Below are positions 23,647-36,581 of a stretch of DNA of 64,000 nucleotides, in pieces. Under the pieces are notes generated by a model. That model was not told the DNA's origin. It did no database searches and worked only from the letters and a program-made list of their open reading frames with translations. A program made the position numbers and the translations under genes. Source of the stretch: Azospirillum brasilense (GTDB lineage: Bacteria; Pseudomonadota; Alphaproteobacteria; Azospirillales; Azospirillaceae). How positions within the stretch are numbered: the stretch's first letter is position 1; the number at the start of each line of letters is the position of its first letter. The stretch covers positions 1,488,001 through 1,552,000 of the forward strand of contig NZ_CP012914.1 in the NCBI RefSeq assembly GCF_001315015.1. Reading direction: 5' to 3'.

Positions 23647-25404
23647 ATGTCAGCCGTCACAGTCCTCAACAACCAAGCCACGGCCGCCACCGATGCGGAA
23701 CCGGCGCTGACGGATGGTTTCCAGCTCGTCATCGATGCCCTCAAGCTCAACGGCATCGAGAACCTCTACGTCGTGCCGGGCATCCCGATTTCCGACCTGC
23801 TGCGCATGGCCCAGGGCGAGGGGCTGCGGGTCATCTCCTTCCGCCACGAGCAGAACGCCGGCAACGCCGCGGCGATCGCCGGCTTCCTGACCAAGAAGCC
23901 GGGCGTGTGCATGACCGTCTCGGCGCCGGGCTTCCTCAACGGCCTGACCGCGCTGGCCAACGCCACCACCAACTGCTTCCCGATGATCCTGATCTCCGGC
24001 TCGTCGGAGCGCGAGATCGTCGACCTCCAGCAGGGCGACTACGAGGAGATGGACCAGCTGGCCATCGCCAAGCCGCTGTGCAAGGCGGCCTTCCGCGTGC
24101 TGCACGCCCAGGACATCGGCATCGCCGTGGCCCGCGCGATCCGCGCCGCGGTGTCGGGCCGTCCGGGCGGCGTCTACCTCGACCTGCCGGCCAAGCTGTT
24201 CTCGCAGGTGATGGACGCCGCCGAGGGTGCCCGCTCGCTGGTCAAGGTGGTCGACGCCGCCCCGGCGCAGCTGCCCTCGCCGGACTCGGTGGCGCGCGCG
24301 CTGGAGGTGCTGAAGGGCGCCAAGCGGCCGCTGATCATCCTCGGCAAGGGCGCCGCCTACGCCCAGGCCGACGAGGCGGTGCGCGAGCTGGTCGAGAAGA
24401 GCGGCATCCCGTTCCTGCCGATGAGCATGGCCAAGGGCCTGCTGCCCGACACCCACCCGCAGTCGGCGGGGGCGGCGCGCTCGATGGTTCTGAAGGACGC
24501 CGACGTGGTGGTCCTGGTCGGCGCGCGGCTGAACTGGCTGTTGTCGCACGGCAAGGGCAAGACCTGGGGCGAGCCGGGGTCGAAGACCTTCATCCAGATC
24601 GACATCGAGCCGCGCGAGATGGACAGCAACGTGGCGATCGTGGCGCCGCTGGTCGGCGACATCGGGTCCTGCGTCTCGGCGCTGACCGCCGGCATGGCCA
24701 AGGGCTGGACGCCGCCGCCGGCGGAATGGACGGGAGCGGTGTCGGCGCGCAAGGAGGCGAACATCGCCAAGATGGCGCCCAAGCTGATGAGCAACGCCTC
24801 GCCGATGAACTTCCACGGCGCGCTGGGCGCGCTGCGCCGGGTGGTGCAGGAGCGGCCGGACGCGCTGCTGGTCAACGAGGGGGCCAACACGCTGGACCTG
24901 GCGCGCGGGATCATCGACATGCACCAGCCGCGCAAGCGCCTGGACGTCGGGACCTGGGGCGTGATGGGCATCGGCATGGGCTTCGCGGTGGCGGCGGCTG
25001 TGGAGTCGGGCAAGCCGGTGCTGGCGGTTGAGGGCGACAGCGCCTTCGGCTTCTCGGGCATGGAGGTGGAGACGATCTGCCGCTACAACCTGCCGGTGTG
25101 CATCGTGGTGTTCAACAACAACGGCATCTACAAGGGGACGGACGTGAACCCGACGGGCGGGTCGGACCCGTCGCCGATGGTCTTCGTTCCGGACTCGCGC
25201 TACGACAAGATGATGGAAGCCTTCGGCGGCGCGGGCGTCAACGTGACGACGCCGGACGAGCTGTACCGCGCGGTCAGCGCGGCGATGGACAGCGGCCGGC
25301 CGACGCTGATCAACGCGGTGATCGACCCCAACGCCGGGTCGGAGAGCGGCAACATCGGCAGCCTCAACCCCACCAGCGCCGTCCGCAAGGGTCCAAAGAC
25401 CTGA
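23647..25404 (+). CDS. oxc: oxalyl-CoA decarboxylase
   Basis: This 585-residue thiamine-diphosphate enzyme converts oxalyl-CoA to formyl-CoA and CO2. The N-terminal pyrimidine-binding domain contains the catalytic Glu in [13 protein letters not shown] central domain with ADP-binding character ([12 protein letters not shown]) follows. The C-terminal domain has the ThDP/Mg motif from GDSAFGFSG to VVFNNNGIY. The C-terminal tail after residue 550, which closes the active site in this family, is present. Length fits the family (about 570). The ATG at 23647 lies 15 bases after GGGGAGGAG. It sits between the GntR gene and frc, the classic frc-oxc pair for oxalate catabolism. Confidence 0.94.
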   Translation: MSAVTVLNNQATAATDAEPALTDGFQLVIDALKLNGIENLYVVPGIPISDLLRMAQGEGLRVISFRHEQNAGNAAAIAGFLTKKPGVCMTVSAPGFLNGLTALANATTNCFPMILISGSSEREIVDLQQGDYEEMDQLAIAKPLCKAAFRVLHAQDIGIAVARAIRAAVSGRPGGVYLDLPAKLFSQVMDAAEGARSLVKVVDAAPAQLPSPDSVARALEVLKGAKRPLIILGKGAAYAQADEAVRELVEKSGIPFLPMSMAKGLLPDTHPQSAGAARSMVLKDADVVVLVGARLNWLLSHGKGKTWGEPGSKTFIQIDIEPREMDSNVAIVAPLVGDIGSCVSALTAGMAKGWTPPPAEWTGAVSARKEANIAKMAPKLMSNASPMNFHGALGALRRVVQERPDALLVNEGANTLDLARGIIDMHQPRKRLDVGTWGVMGIGMGFAVAAAVESGKPVLAVEGDSAFGFSGMEVETICRYNLPVCIVVFNNNGIYKGTDVNPTGGSDPSPMVFVPDSRYDKMMEAFGGAGVNVTTPDELYRAVSAAMDSGRPTLINAVIDPNAGSESGNIGSLNPTSAVRKGPKT

Positions 25405-25516
25405 CGATCGAGCGGTAACCAAGGACGCCGGTTCTCCGGTTCCAGGCCGGGCGGCCCTGCCAGCGAGGGGTGGGGCCGCCCTTTTCAGACACAGAGCACC
25501 ACCGGGAGGAACGACG

Positions 25517-26794
25517 ATGGGAAAAGCTCTTGAAGGCGTGCGGGTTCTGGACTTTACCCACGTTCAGTCGGGTCCGACCTGCACCCAGCTTCTGGCGTGG
25601 TTCGGCGCCGACGTCATCAAGGTCGAGCGTCCGGGCGAGGGCGACATCACGCGCGGCCAGCTGCGCGACGTGCCCGAGGCCGACAGCCTCTACTTCACCA
25701 TGCTGAACCACAACAAGCGGTCCATCACGCTGGACACCAAGAACCCGGACGGCAAGCGCGTCCTGGAGGATCTGGTGCGCATCTGCGACGTGATGGTCGA
25801 GAATTTCGCCCCCGGCGTTCTCGACCGCATGGGCCTGACCTGGGAGCGCATCCAGGAGCTGAACCCCCGCATCATCGTCGCTTCGGTCAAGGGCTTCGGC
25901 CCCGGTCCCTACGAGGACTGCAAGGTCTATGAGAACGTCGCGCAGTGCGCCGGCGGCTCGGCCTCGACGACCGGCTTCGACGACGGCCCGCCGATGGTCA
26001 CCGGCGCCCAGATCGGCGACAGCGGCACCGGCCTGCATCTGGCGCTGGGCATCGTGACGGCGCTCTACCAGCGCACCCAGACCGGGCGCGGCCAGAAGGT
26101 GCTGGCGGCCATGCAGGACGCCGTGCTCAACCTCTGCCGTGTCAAGCTGCGCGACCAGCAGCGGCTGGAGCGCGGCCCGCTCAAGGAATACCCGCAGTAC
26201 CCGAACGGCGAGTTCGGCGACACCGTGCCGCGCGCCGGCAACGCCTCGGGCGGCGGCCAGCCGGGCTGGATCCTGAAGTGCAAGGGTTGGGAGACCGACC
26301 CCAACGCCTACATCTACTTCATCACCCAGGCGCCGGTCTGGGCGAAGATCTGCGACGTCATCGGCAAGCCGGAATGGGTCACCGATCCGGACTACGCGAC
26401 GCCCGCCGCGCGCCTGCCGCGCCTGAAGGACATCTTCGCGACCGTCGAAGAGTGGACCATGACCAAGACGAAGTTCGAGGTCATGGAGATCCTGAACAAG
26501 TACGACATCCCCTGCGGCCCCATCCTGTCGATGAAGGAGCTGGCGGAGGATCAGTCGCTGCGCGAGACCGGCACCATCGTTGAGGTCGATCACCCGACGC
26601 GCGGCAAGTACCTGACGGTCGGCAACCCGATCAAGCTGTCGGACAGCCCGACCGAGGTCACCCGCTCCCCGCTGCTGGGCGAACACACCGACGAGATCCT
26701 GCGCGAAGTGCTCGGCTTCGACGAACGCCGCATCGGCGAGGTTCGCGACAGCGGCGCGCTGGGGCTGGTCGTTCCCCGCATGGCCGCCGAGTAA
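25517..26794 (+). CDS. frc: formyl-CoA:oxalate CoA-transferase
   Basis: This 425-residue class III CoA-transferase moves CoA from formyl-CoA to oxalate, giving oxalyl-CoA and formate. The N-terminal Rossmann part has [28 protein letters not shown]. The catalytic Asp lies at residue 168 ([10 protein letters not shown]), and the flexible glycine loop is present (ASGGGQPGW). [15 protein letters not shown] follows the family closely. Length is normal. The ATG at 25517 is preceded by GGGAGGA. It is 112 bp after oxc. The formate product is what OxlT would export, which ties the transporters to this pair. Confidence 0.94.
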   Translation: MGKALEGVRVLDFTHVQSGPTCTQLLAWFGADVIKVERPGEGDITRGQLRDVPEADSLYFTMLNHNKRSITLDTKNPDGKRVLEDLVRICDVMVENFAPGVLDRMGLTWERIQELNPRIIVASVKGFGPGPYEDCKVYENVAQCAGGSASTTGFDDGPPMVTGAQIGDSGTGLHLALGIVTALYQRTQTGRGQKVLAAMQDAVLNLCRVKLRDQQRLERGPLKEYPQYPNGEFGDTVPRAGNASGGGQPGWILKCKGWETDPNAYIYFITQAPVWAKICDVIGKPEWVTDPDYATPAARLPRLKDIFATVEEWTMTKTKFEVMEILNKYDIPCGPILSMKELAEDQSLRETGTIVEVDHPTRGKYLTVGNPIKLSDSPTEVTRSPLLGEHTDEILREVLGFDERRIGEVRDSGALGLVVPRMAAE

Positions 26795-26809
26795 AGACAG
26801 CCGTGGCAG

Positions 26810-26830
26810 GGGCGTCCCGACGGGACGCCC
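26810..26830 (+). terminator. hairpin after frc, weak terminator
   Basis: A 10-bp stem GGGCGTCCCG / CGGGACGCCC with a 1-base loop lies 16 bp after frc. No T-run follows, so termination efficiency is uncertain. Confidence 0.4.
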
Positions 26831-27028
26831 GCTCCATGCAGCACGGATAACAGGCGCACGCAGTCCCGAAGAGCGGGGGCGTCGACGCACACATCCGGTG
26901 AGCCGCAGGCTCACACCGTTATTCTTCCACGGATTCAGCACAGGACGCAGGGTGCCGGCGCGGAAAGCGTCAGCGCCGATGCCGGCCTGCGCCCCGCACC
27001 CTTCCATTTTAAACACCCGAAGACAGCC

Positions 27029-28225
<1,197 letters not shown>

Positions 28226-28226
28226 G

Positions 28227-29102
28227 ATGGCTGTTCTCGTCGATAAGAACACGAAGGTGATCTGCCAGGGCTTCACCGGAGCCCAGGGCACCTTCCATTC
28301 CGAGCAGGCGATCGCCTACGGCACCAAGATGGTCGGCGGCGTCACCCCGGGCAAGGGCGGCACCAAGCACCTCGACCTGCCGGTCTTCGACACGGTGGCC
28401 GACGCGGTCGAGAAGACCGGCGCCAACGCCAGCGTCATCTACGTGCCGCCGCCGTTTGCCGCCGACGCGATCCTGGAGGCGATCGACGCCGAGATCCCGC
28501 TGGTGGTCTGCATCACCGAGGGCATCCCGGTGCTCGACATGGTGCGCGTCAAGCGCGCCCTGGGCAACTCCAAGACCCGTCTGATCGGACCGAACTGCCC
28601 GGGCATCATCACGCCCGACGAGTGCAAGATCGGCATCATGCCCGGCCACATCCACAAGCGCGGCAAGATCGGCATCGTCTCGCGCTCGGGCACGCTGACC
28701 TACGAGGCGGTGGCGCAGACCACCGCGGCGGGGCTGGGCCAGACGACCTGCATCGGCATCGGCGGCGACCCGGTCAACGGGACGAACTTCGTGGACAGCC
28801 TTGAGCTGTTCCTGAAGGACCCGGAGACCGAGGGCATCATCATGATCGGCGAGATCGGCGGCGACGCCGAGGTCAAGGGCGCGGAGTTCATCCGCGACTC
28901 CGGGACCAAGAAGCCGGTCGTCGGCTTCATCGCCGGGCGCACCGCGCCTCCGGGCCGCCGCATGGGCCACGCCGGCGCGGTGATCTCCGGCGGCAACGAC
29001 ACCGCGGACTTCAAGATCGAATTCATGAAGTCCGTCGGCATCGCCGTCGCCGACAGCCCCGCCAGCCTGGGTTCCACCATGCTGAAGGTCTTCAAGGGCT
29101 GA
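28227..29102 (+). CDS. sucD: succinyl-CoA synthetase alpha subunit-like
   Basis: This 291-residue partner of the preceding gene begins [24 protein letters not shown], the CoA-binding Rossmann fold. It contains [25 protein letters not shown] and the phosphorylated-histidine loop in [11 protein letters not shown]. Length and motifs are those of SucD. The ATG lies 1 bp after the sucC stop (TAAGATGG), so the two are coupled. The transcript ends at the terminator 38 bp later. Confidence 0.9.
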   Translation: MAVLVDKNTKVICQGFTGAQGTFHSEQAIAYGTKMVGGVTPGKGGTKHLDLPVFDTVADAVEKTGANASVIYVPPPFAADAILEAIDAEIPLVVCITEGIPVLDMVRVKRALGNSKTRLIGPNCPGIITPDECKIGIMPGHIHKRGKIGIVSRSGTLTYEAVAQTTAAGLGQTTCIGIGGDPVNGTNFVDSLELFLKDPETEGIIMIGEIGGDAEVKGAEFIRDSGTKKPVVGFIAGRTAPPGRRMGHAGAVISGGNDTADFKIEFMKSVGIAVADSPASLGSTMLKVFKG

Positions 29103-29139
29103 TCCGTTTTCGTCGCAGTGGTGTTTCCCCGAAGTGACT

Positions 29140-29169
29140 GACCGCGCCGGCAACGGCGCGGTCTTCTTT
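29140..29169 (+). terminator. intrinsic terminator of sucCD
   Basis: A 9-10-bp GC-rich stem GACCGCGCCG / CGGCGCGGTC is followed by TTCTTTG. Confidence 0.75.
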
Positions 29170-29482
29170 GTTGTGTATTCAGAAGGGAAGGGGCCGTTTC
29201 CGCAATGTGGAAAGCCGTTAGAGAAGCGTTGCGGTGAGTGGTCTGACCAGTCATCTTGGTCTTGCACAGGGTGCTTCACCCTTTGTATCGGGCGGGTTGT
29301 TGCTCTGCATTTATGCGAGCCTCTCGAAATCACTGGCCGTGCTGGAAACAGCACGGCCATTTTTTTGTTCCGCCGCTCCGCGCCGGCCGGCCGGGCACAC
29401 TGCGGCGAAAACATATCGTTTCCGTTCCTGATCGACACTCGGTAAGCGTGGTGCCGCGACCGTCACCCCGCCATGCCCAAGG
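29170..29482. other. intergenic region bracketed by two terminators
   Basis: The 165 bp between the sucCD terminator and the second terminator carry a hairpin AGGGTGCTTCACCCT around 29267-29281 and no good protein frame. A small RNA is possible but no promoter was identified. Confidence 0.35.
29334..29367 (+). terminator. strong intrinsic terminator
   Basis: An 11-bp perfect stem TGGCCGTGCTG / CAGCACGGCCA has a GAAA tetraloop followed by seven T. It is not directly behind a gene. Confidence 0.85.
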
Positions 29483-30691
29483 ATGTCCATGCCTGCCGCC
29501 GACACCACCCCTTACGCTCACGGGACGGCGAACGTTCTGCGGCTGGCGACCGCGCAGGCGCTGGCCGGCGCCAACGCGGTGGTCGTCTACGCGACGGGGG
29601 CCATCGTCGGGAACACGCTGGCGCCGAGCCCGGCACTTGCCACGCTGCCACTCTCCATCTTCGTGGTGGGGATGGCGGTCTGCACCATTCCCGCCGGGGC
29701 CATCGCACGGCGGCACGGGCGGCGCGCCGCCTTCCTGGCGGGGACCGGCTGCGGCGTGCTGGTCGGTCTGCTCTCCGCCCTGGCGGTGCTTCTGGGGTCC
29801 TTCTGGCTGTTCTGCGCGGCGATGATCCCCGGCGGCGCCTACGCCGCCGTGGTTCTGTCCTTCCGCTTCGCGGCGACCGATTGCGTCGAACCGGAGCGGC
29901 GGCCGCGGGCCATGTCCGCGGTGATGGCGGGCGGGGTGTTCGCCGGGGTCATCGGGCCGCAGCTCGTCACCCTTACGATGGACGTCTGGCCGCCGCACCT
30001 GTTCCTGGCGACCTTCCTGGCCCAGGCCGCCGTGGCCGCGGTTTCCGCCCTGGTGCTGGTCGGGGTGCGGCTGCCGATGCCGACCGCGGCGGAGTCCGCC
30101 GGCGGCCGGCCGCTCGGCGTCATCGCGCGCCAGCCGCGATTCGTCACCGCCGTGCTGTGCGGGGTCGTCTCCTATCTTCTGATGAACTTCATCATGACGG
30201 CGGCCCCGTTGGCGATGCGCCTGTGCGGCCTGTCGCAGGAGGCGTCCAACCTCGGCCTGCAATGGCATGTGATCGCCATGTACGCCCCGAGCTTCGTCAC
30301 CGGGCGGCTGGTCGAGCGCTTCGGCGCGCCCCGCATCGTGTTCGCCGGCCTGGGACTGATCGCCGCCTCCGCCGCGGTGGGGCTGGGGGGCGTCGATGTG
30401 GCGCATTTCTGGGTCAGCCTGATCCTGTTGGGAGTCGGTTGGAACTTCGGCTTTCTCGGAGCCTCCGCGCTTGTCCTGGAGTGCCATCGACCGGAGGAGA
30501 AGACCCAGGTGCAGTCGCTCAACGACTTCATCGTGTTCGGCACGATGGCGGTGGGGTCCTTCGCGTCGGGCGGGCTGTTGGCCGCCTTCGGCTGGGATTC
30601 GGTGCTGTGGGTGTCCTTCGTGCCACTGGCGGCGGCCATCGCGGCGCTCGCCGTCTCGGCTTCCTCCCGCGCCGCCTCCGCGACCGTCTGA
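29483..30691 (+). CDS. MFS transporter, Bcr/CflA- or NreB-like
   Basis: This 402-residue inner-membrane protein has about 12 hydrophobic helices and the MFS loop motif GAIARRHGRRAAFLAG between helices 2 and 3. It is only distantly related to the OxlT copies and lacks their QYxWTLF start. The second half contains RLVERFGAPRIVFAGL. Its substrate is unknown; members of this branch export drugs or small metabolites. Two start codons (29483 and 29489) are close together; either is possible. It stands alone between the sucCD terminators and the second oxlT region, and no operator lies directly upstream. Confidence 0.78.
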   Translation: MSMPAADTTPYAHGTANVLRLATAQALAGANAVVVYATGAIVGNTLAPSPALATLPLSIFVVGMAVCTIPAGAIARRHGRRAAFLAGTGCGVLVGLLSALAVLLGSFWLFCAAMIPGGAYAAVVLSFRFAATDCVEPERRPRAMSAVMAGGVFAGVIGPQLVTLTMDVWPPHLFLATFLAQAAVAAVSALVLVGVRLPMPTAAESAGGRPLGVIARQPRFVTAVLCGVVSYLLMNFIMTAAPLAMRLCGLSQEASNLGLQWHVIAMYAPSFVTGRLVERFGAPRIVFAGLGLIAASAAVGLGGVDVAHFWVSLILLGVGWNFGFLGASALVLECHRPEEKTQVQSLNDFIVFGTMAVGSFASGGLLAAFGWDSVLWVSFVPLAAAIAALAVSASSRAASATV

Positions 30692-31057
30692 CGCCAGTCG
30701 GCGCCTCGCTCATCCAATCGCGAGAAGAGTAGGGAGTCCCGGCCGTAGGGCAGGGCTGAGCCTCCCGGCTGCGCAGATTTCGAAAGCCCCAAAAATTTCC
30801 GGATGAAAAGTGCAACACGCCAAAAGTTCGTGTTGCCAACAATCATGGCTCTGGCATACCATATGCCGTATCTGGAGCGCCACGAACGCAGGGACGGCGA
30901 GACCGGCTCTCCAGCTCATCATTGAACCATGACTCACATCGGCACGGAACAAGGCCGCCCATGACGCGGCGATGCGGACGCTCGTTCGGACACCGCCTCG
31001 CCGGCTCAAGGGGACCCTCATGCCCGGTATCAAAGCGTCGCAATCCCACGGGAGGGA
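30692..31057. other. 366-bp promoter region of oxlT-2
   Basis: Holds the operator at 30852-30861. No gene seen. Confidence 0.5.
30852..30861. promoter_or_regulatory. operator TGGCATACCA
   Basis: One substitution from the perfect core, within CTGGCATACCATATGCC; a second half-site (TATGCC) overlaps. About 196 bp upstream of oxlT-2. Confidence 0.65.
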
Positions 31058-32407
31058 ATGATGGTTGGATCGACAGAATCCCAGAGGCCAGCTTTTAACA
31101 GTTCCGGCGGCTCGCAGGCGCCCATCTCCGACGGCGCGCGTTGGATGCAGATCGTCGTCGGCATCGTCTGCATGGTCGCCGCGGCCAACATCCAGTATGC
31201 CTGGACGCTGTTCGTGCCGGAAATCCAGGCCACCCATGGCTGGACCCGCGCCTCGATCCAGACCGCCTTCACCGTCTTCGTCGTCGTCCAGACCTGGCTG
31301 ACCCCCATCGAAGGCTACTTCATCGACCGTTACGGCCCCCGGGCCATCGTCGCCTTCGGCGGCGTGATGACCGGCCTCTCCTGGATCGTCGACAGCTACG
31401 CCGGCTCGCTCGGCATGCTCTATGTCGGTTCGGCCATCGGTGGCATCGGCGTCGGCTGCGTCTACGCCACCTGCGTCAACAGCGCCCTGAAGTGGTTCCC
31501 GGACAAGCGCGGCCTCGCCGTCGGCCTGACCGCGGGCGGCTACGGCGCCGGTTCGGCCGTGACCATCCTGCCGATCGCCAACATGATCCATTCGTCCGGC
31601 TATCAGGCGACCTTCTTCTGGTTCGGCCTGCTGCAGGGCACGATCATCCTCATCGCGGCCTACTTCCTGCGCGCCCCGCAGAAGGATCAGGTGAAGGCCT
31701 CGACCAAGGTCCTGCAGTCCCGCCGCGACTACACGCTGAAGGAAGCGCTGCAGACGCCGGTCTTCTGGGTCATGATGGTCATGTTCATCTGCACCGTCTC
31801 GGGCGGTCTGATGGCGGTGGCCCAGCTCGGCGTGATCGCCCACGATCTGGGCGTGAAGGAAGCCCCGATCAGCCTGTTCGGCATCACCATGGCGGCTCTG
31901 CCCTTCGCGCTGATGCTCGACCGCGTGATGAACGGCATCTCCCGTCCGCTGTTCGGCTTCGTCTCCGACCACATCGGCCGTGAAGCGACGATGTTCATCG
32001 CCTTCACCTTCGAAGGCCTCGGCATCCTGATGCTCAGCCGCTTCGGCCACGACCCGATCATGTTCCTGATCCTGTCGGGTCTGGTGTTCCTGGCCTGGGG
32101 CGAAGTGTACAGCCTGTTCAGCGCCACCTCGGCGGACACCTTCGGCACCAAGCATGCGGCGAAGATCTACGGCGTGCTGTACTGCGCCAAGGGCGTCGCG
32201 GCCCTCCTGGTCCCGCTGGGCAACCTGCTGATGGAAGCCACCGGCACCTGGGCGACCGTGCTCTACATCTGCGCCACCATGGACCTCATCGCGGCCTTCT
32301 GTGCCATAGCGATCCTGCGGCCCATGCTGCGCCGGCACCATGCCCGCAACGCCGAGCTTGCCGCCCAGCAGGGTACGGGTGGGCTGGCGGTGCAGACCGG
32401 GCACTGA
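31058..32407 (+). CDS. oxlT: oxalate:formate antiporter-like MFS transporter, copy 2
   Basis: This 449-residue inner-membrane protein has about 12 helices. Residues 28-60 (RWMQIVVGIVCMVAAANIQYAWTLFVPEIQ) and the segments CVYATCVNSALKWFPDKRGLAVGL and RPLFGFVSDHIGRE are characteristic of OxlT. It differs from copies 1 and 3 in several helices and has a longer polar N terminus and C-terminal tail, so substrate range may differ. A GGAGGG site precedes two adjacent ATG codons (31058, 31061). It is followed by a terminator and a convergent gene for a 62-residue membrane peptide. Confidence 0.84.
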   Translation: MMVGSTESQRPAFNSSGGSQAPISDGARWMQIVVGIVCMVAAANIQYAWTLFVPEIQATHGWTRASIQTAFTVFVVVQTWLTPIEGYFIDRYGPRAIVAFGGVMTGLSWIVDSYAGSLGMLYVGSAIGGIGVGCVYATCVNSALKWFPDKRGLAVGLTAGGYGAGSAVTILPIANMIHSSGYQATFFWFGLLQGTIILIAAYFLRAPQKDQVKASTKVLQSRRDYTLKEALQTPVFWVMMVMFICTVSGGLMAVAQLGVIAHDLGVKEAPISLFGITMAALPFALMLDRVMNGISRPLFGFVSDHIGREATMFIAFTFEGLGILMLSRFGHDPIMFLILSGLVFLAWGEVYSLFSATSADTFGTKHAAKIYGVLYCAKGVAALLVPLGNLLMEATGTWATVLYICATMDLIAAFCAIAILRPMLRRHHARNAELAAQQGTGGLAVQTGH

Positions 32408-32448
32408 TCGGTCACCAAAAGCCCCTTCGGTTTCGTATCTCGGATGAT

Positions 32449-32483
32449 GGCCGCCGCGCGCACCCCGCGCGGCGGCCTTCTTT
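32449..32483 (+). terminator. intrinsic terminator of oxlT-2
   Basis: A 12-bp stem GGCCGCCGCGCG / CGCGCGGCGGCC is followed by TTCTTTTTATT. Confidence 0.88.
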
Positions 32484-32672
32484 TTATTCGAGGAAGAAAG
32501 GACGGTTGTGGCCTTCACCGGACTGGTTGAAGCGGTCCGACGACCAGAGGCCGTCTGGCTGCTCGTCCCGAGAATCGGCATTCCACTCGTCGTCCTCCCG
32601 CATCAGGAGGGTCAGGCCGTGGCCCATCAGGCCGGCCAAGGCGACAAAGGCGATCAGTTGGGATTCGAGCAT
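32484..32672 (-). CDS. small single-pass membrane protein, 62 residues, operator-controlled
   Basis: The frame from the ATG at 32672 encodes a hydrophobic helix at residues about 5-24 (QLIAFVALAGLMGHGLTLLM), then a strongly acidic, polar tail (REDDEWNADSRDEQ). A GGAG lies 9 bases before the ATG. The composition looks like a real small membrane protein rather than a shadow frame. An operator of the regional type lies 90 bp upstream (32762-32786) and the neighbour is an oxalate transporter, so it could be an accessory peptide of oxalate transport. No family is recognised. Confidence 0.55.
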   Translation of the reverse strand: MLESQLIAFVALAGLMGHGLTLLMREDDEWNADSRDEQPDGLWSSDRFNQSGEGHNRPFFLE

Positions 32673-32761
32673 GGGACGGGCTCCAGGCACTCGGGAGGGG
32701 GCGTTGCTTCTTGTTGTTGTGATGCATCGTAACGGCCCGGCTCGGGCTGAGCAATAGGATT

Positions 32762-32786
32762 TTGTATACCAGATAATGGATACCAG
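32762..32786. promoter_or_regulatory. compound operator TTGTATACCA and TGGATACCA
   Basis: Two half-matching sites 15 bp apart (TTGTATACCA at 32762-32771, ATGGATACCA at 32777-32786) lie between the small membrane protein gene and the TPP riboswitch. Confidence 0.6.
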
Positions 32787-32882
32787 ACTCGCGTCGAGTG
32801 CATTGATCGGGTGGGCTTCGCCGTGAATCGCGCCCGGAATCGCATTGACGTGGGTGGGGCGGATGGTTCAGCATGGCGACGT

Positions 32883-34947
<2,065 letters not shown>

Positions 34948-34961
34948 CGTCCGAATCGAAA

Positions 34962-34987
34962 AGGGGGCGCCCTTGCGGACGCCCCCT
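34962..34987. terminator. hairpin between thiC and oxlT-3
   Basis: An 8-bp stem AGGGGGCG / CGCCCCCT lies between convergent genes, with only a weak T-run, and may act in both directions. Confidence 0.5.
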
Positions 34988-35028
34988 CGCTTCGGCTCCT
35001 TCCCCGGCGGGGGGTGGGGAAGTGAGCG

Positions 35029-36327
35029 TCAGGGTGTTGCCGTCACGCTCCGGCCGCTGTGCGTACCCAGCGACTCGGCGGCCATGCGGTGGCGCATCGG
35101 GCGCAACACGAACAGCGCCAGCACCGCGGCCAGGGCATTGACCCCGGCGGCCAGCAGGAAGACGGCGTGCCAGCTTCCCGTCGCGTCGGCGATGATGTTG
35201 GCGAAGGGGATCAGCAGCGCCGCGGTGCCCTTGGCGGTGTAGAGCAGTCCGGCGTTGCTCGCCGCAAACTTCGACCCGAAGGTGTCGGCGCAGCAGGCCG
35301 GGAACAGGCTGTAGATCTCGCCCCAGGCGAAGAAGACCAGACCGGTCAGCAGCACGAAGGCCACCGGGTCGCGGCCGTAGAGGCTGAGCGCGACGATGCC
35401 CACCGCCTCGATGGCGAAGGCGATGAACATGGTGTTCTCGCGCCCGATGTGATCGGACACCCAGCCGAAGAAGGGGCGCGTCAACCCGTTCAGCACCCGG
35501 TCGATGGACAGGGCGAAGGTCAGGGCGGGCAGGGTCAGGCCGAGGATGCTGACCGGCGCGTGGGCCAGCCCGAAATCCTGAGCGATCGGGCCGAGCTGGG
35601 CCGTCGCCATCAGCCCGCCGCCGGCCACCATGACGAACATGGCGTACATGACCCAGAAAACCGGCGTGCGGACCATCTGGCTCGGCGTGTACTGCCGCTG
35701 CGCGGGCGGGGCGGCGAAGCCGCCGCGGGCGAGGGGAGCGGAGGGCGGGGCGACCAGCAGCCAGGCGAGCGCGAAGACCACCAGCCCCTGTCCCAGACCG
35801 AAGGCCATGAAGGTCGCCTGGTAGCCCGAGGTCTCGATCATCGTGGCGATGGGCACCACCGTCAGGGCGGAACCGGCTCCGAAGCCCGCCGCGGTGATCC
35901 CGGCGGCCAGACCGCGCCGGTCGGGGAACCATTTCAGCGCATTGCCCACGCAGGTGCCGTAGACGGCGCCCGCCCCGATGCCGCCGATGGCCGCCGCGAC
36001 GTAGAGCACGAGCAGCGAATCCGCCACCGCATTCAACGCCCAGGAGGCGGCGCAGAGCACCGAGCCGAACAGCACGACGATCCGCGGGCCGAAGCGGTCG
36101 ACGAACCAGCCCTCGACGGGCACCAGCCATGTTTCGGTGACGATGAAGATGGTGAAGGCCACCTGGATGGCCGCACGGCCCCAGCCGTGCTTGTCGTCGA
36201 TGGGTTCGACGAAGAGGGTCCACCCGTACTGGAGATTGGCGATCATCGACATGCAGATGACGCCGGCAAGCAACTGCATCCAACGCCCGCCGACAGGCAG
36301 GGCGCTTTGCGCACCGGTTTGGCGCAT
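35029..36327 (-). CDS. oxlT: oxalate:formate antiporter-like MFS transporter, copy 3
   Basis: This 432-residue protein is nearly the twin of copy 1 at 13105-14406: both share WMQ/FQLxxGVICMSMIANLQYGWTLFVEPI, the GVYGTCVGNALKWFPDRRGLAAG segment and RPFFGWVSDHIGRENTMFIAF. About 12 membrane helices are predicted. The ATG at 36327 follows GGGAGGAACC. A TGGCATGCCA operator lies 116 bp upstream. Convergent with thiC. Having three paralogues suggests different affinities or different dicarboxylates (oxalate, tartronate, malonate), or simple dosage; sequence alone does not decide. Confidence 0.82.
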   Translation of the reverse strand: MRQTGAQSALPVGGRWMQLLAGVICMSMIANLQYGWTLFVEPIDDKHGWGRAAIQVAFTIFIVTETWLVPVEGWFVDRFGPRIVVLFGSVLCAASWALNAVADSLLVLYVAAAIGGIGAGAVYGTCVGNALKWFPDRRGLAAGITAAGFGAGSALTVVPIATMIETSGYQATFMAFGLGQGLVVFALAWLLVAPPSAPLARGGFAAPPAQRQYTPSQMVRTPVFWVMYAMFVMVAGGGLMATAQLGPIAQDFGLAHAPVSILGLTLPALTFALSIDRVLNGLTRPFFGWVSDHIGRENTMFIAFAIEAVGIVALSLYGRDPVAFVLLTGLVFFAWGEIYSLFPACCADTFGSKFAASNAGLLYTAKGTAALLIPFANIIADATGSWHAVFLLAAGVNALAAVLALFVLRPMRHRMAAESLGTHSGRSVTATP

Positions 36328-36442
36328 ATGGTTCCTCCCGGATGGTCCGCGATCTCGTTCTTGTCCTGGCGCGCGCGGGGTGCGTTCGGTGCCCGACCGC
36401 TTCGCTTTATCCTTCGAACGGGGCTGTCCGGTTGGATGCCTG

Positions 36443-36452
36443 TGGCATGCCA
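36443..36452. promoter_or_regulatory. operator TGGCATGCCA
   Basis: Perfect palindrome with C/G at the inner positions, flanked by CTG and GACG. 116 bp upstream of oxlT-3. Confidence 0.65.
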
Positions 36453-36581
36453 GACGCCGTATTCGTGATGCCTTGACGGTGAGTGTGGCGGATAATCCGT
36501 GGAGTCATCAACAAATTTTCGTGAGCGGGCGCCGCTCTGGCCATAAGTGATATATTAAATCGGCTGGCGGCGCCCCACCCG

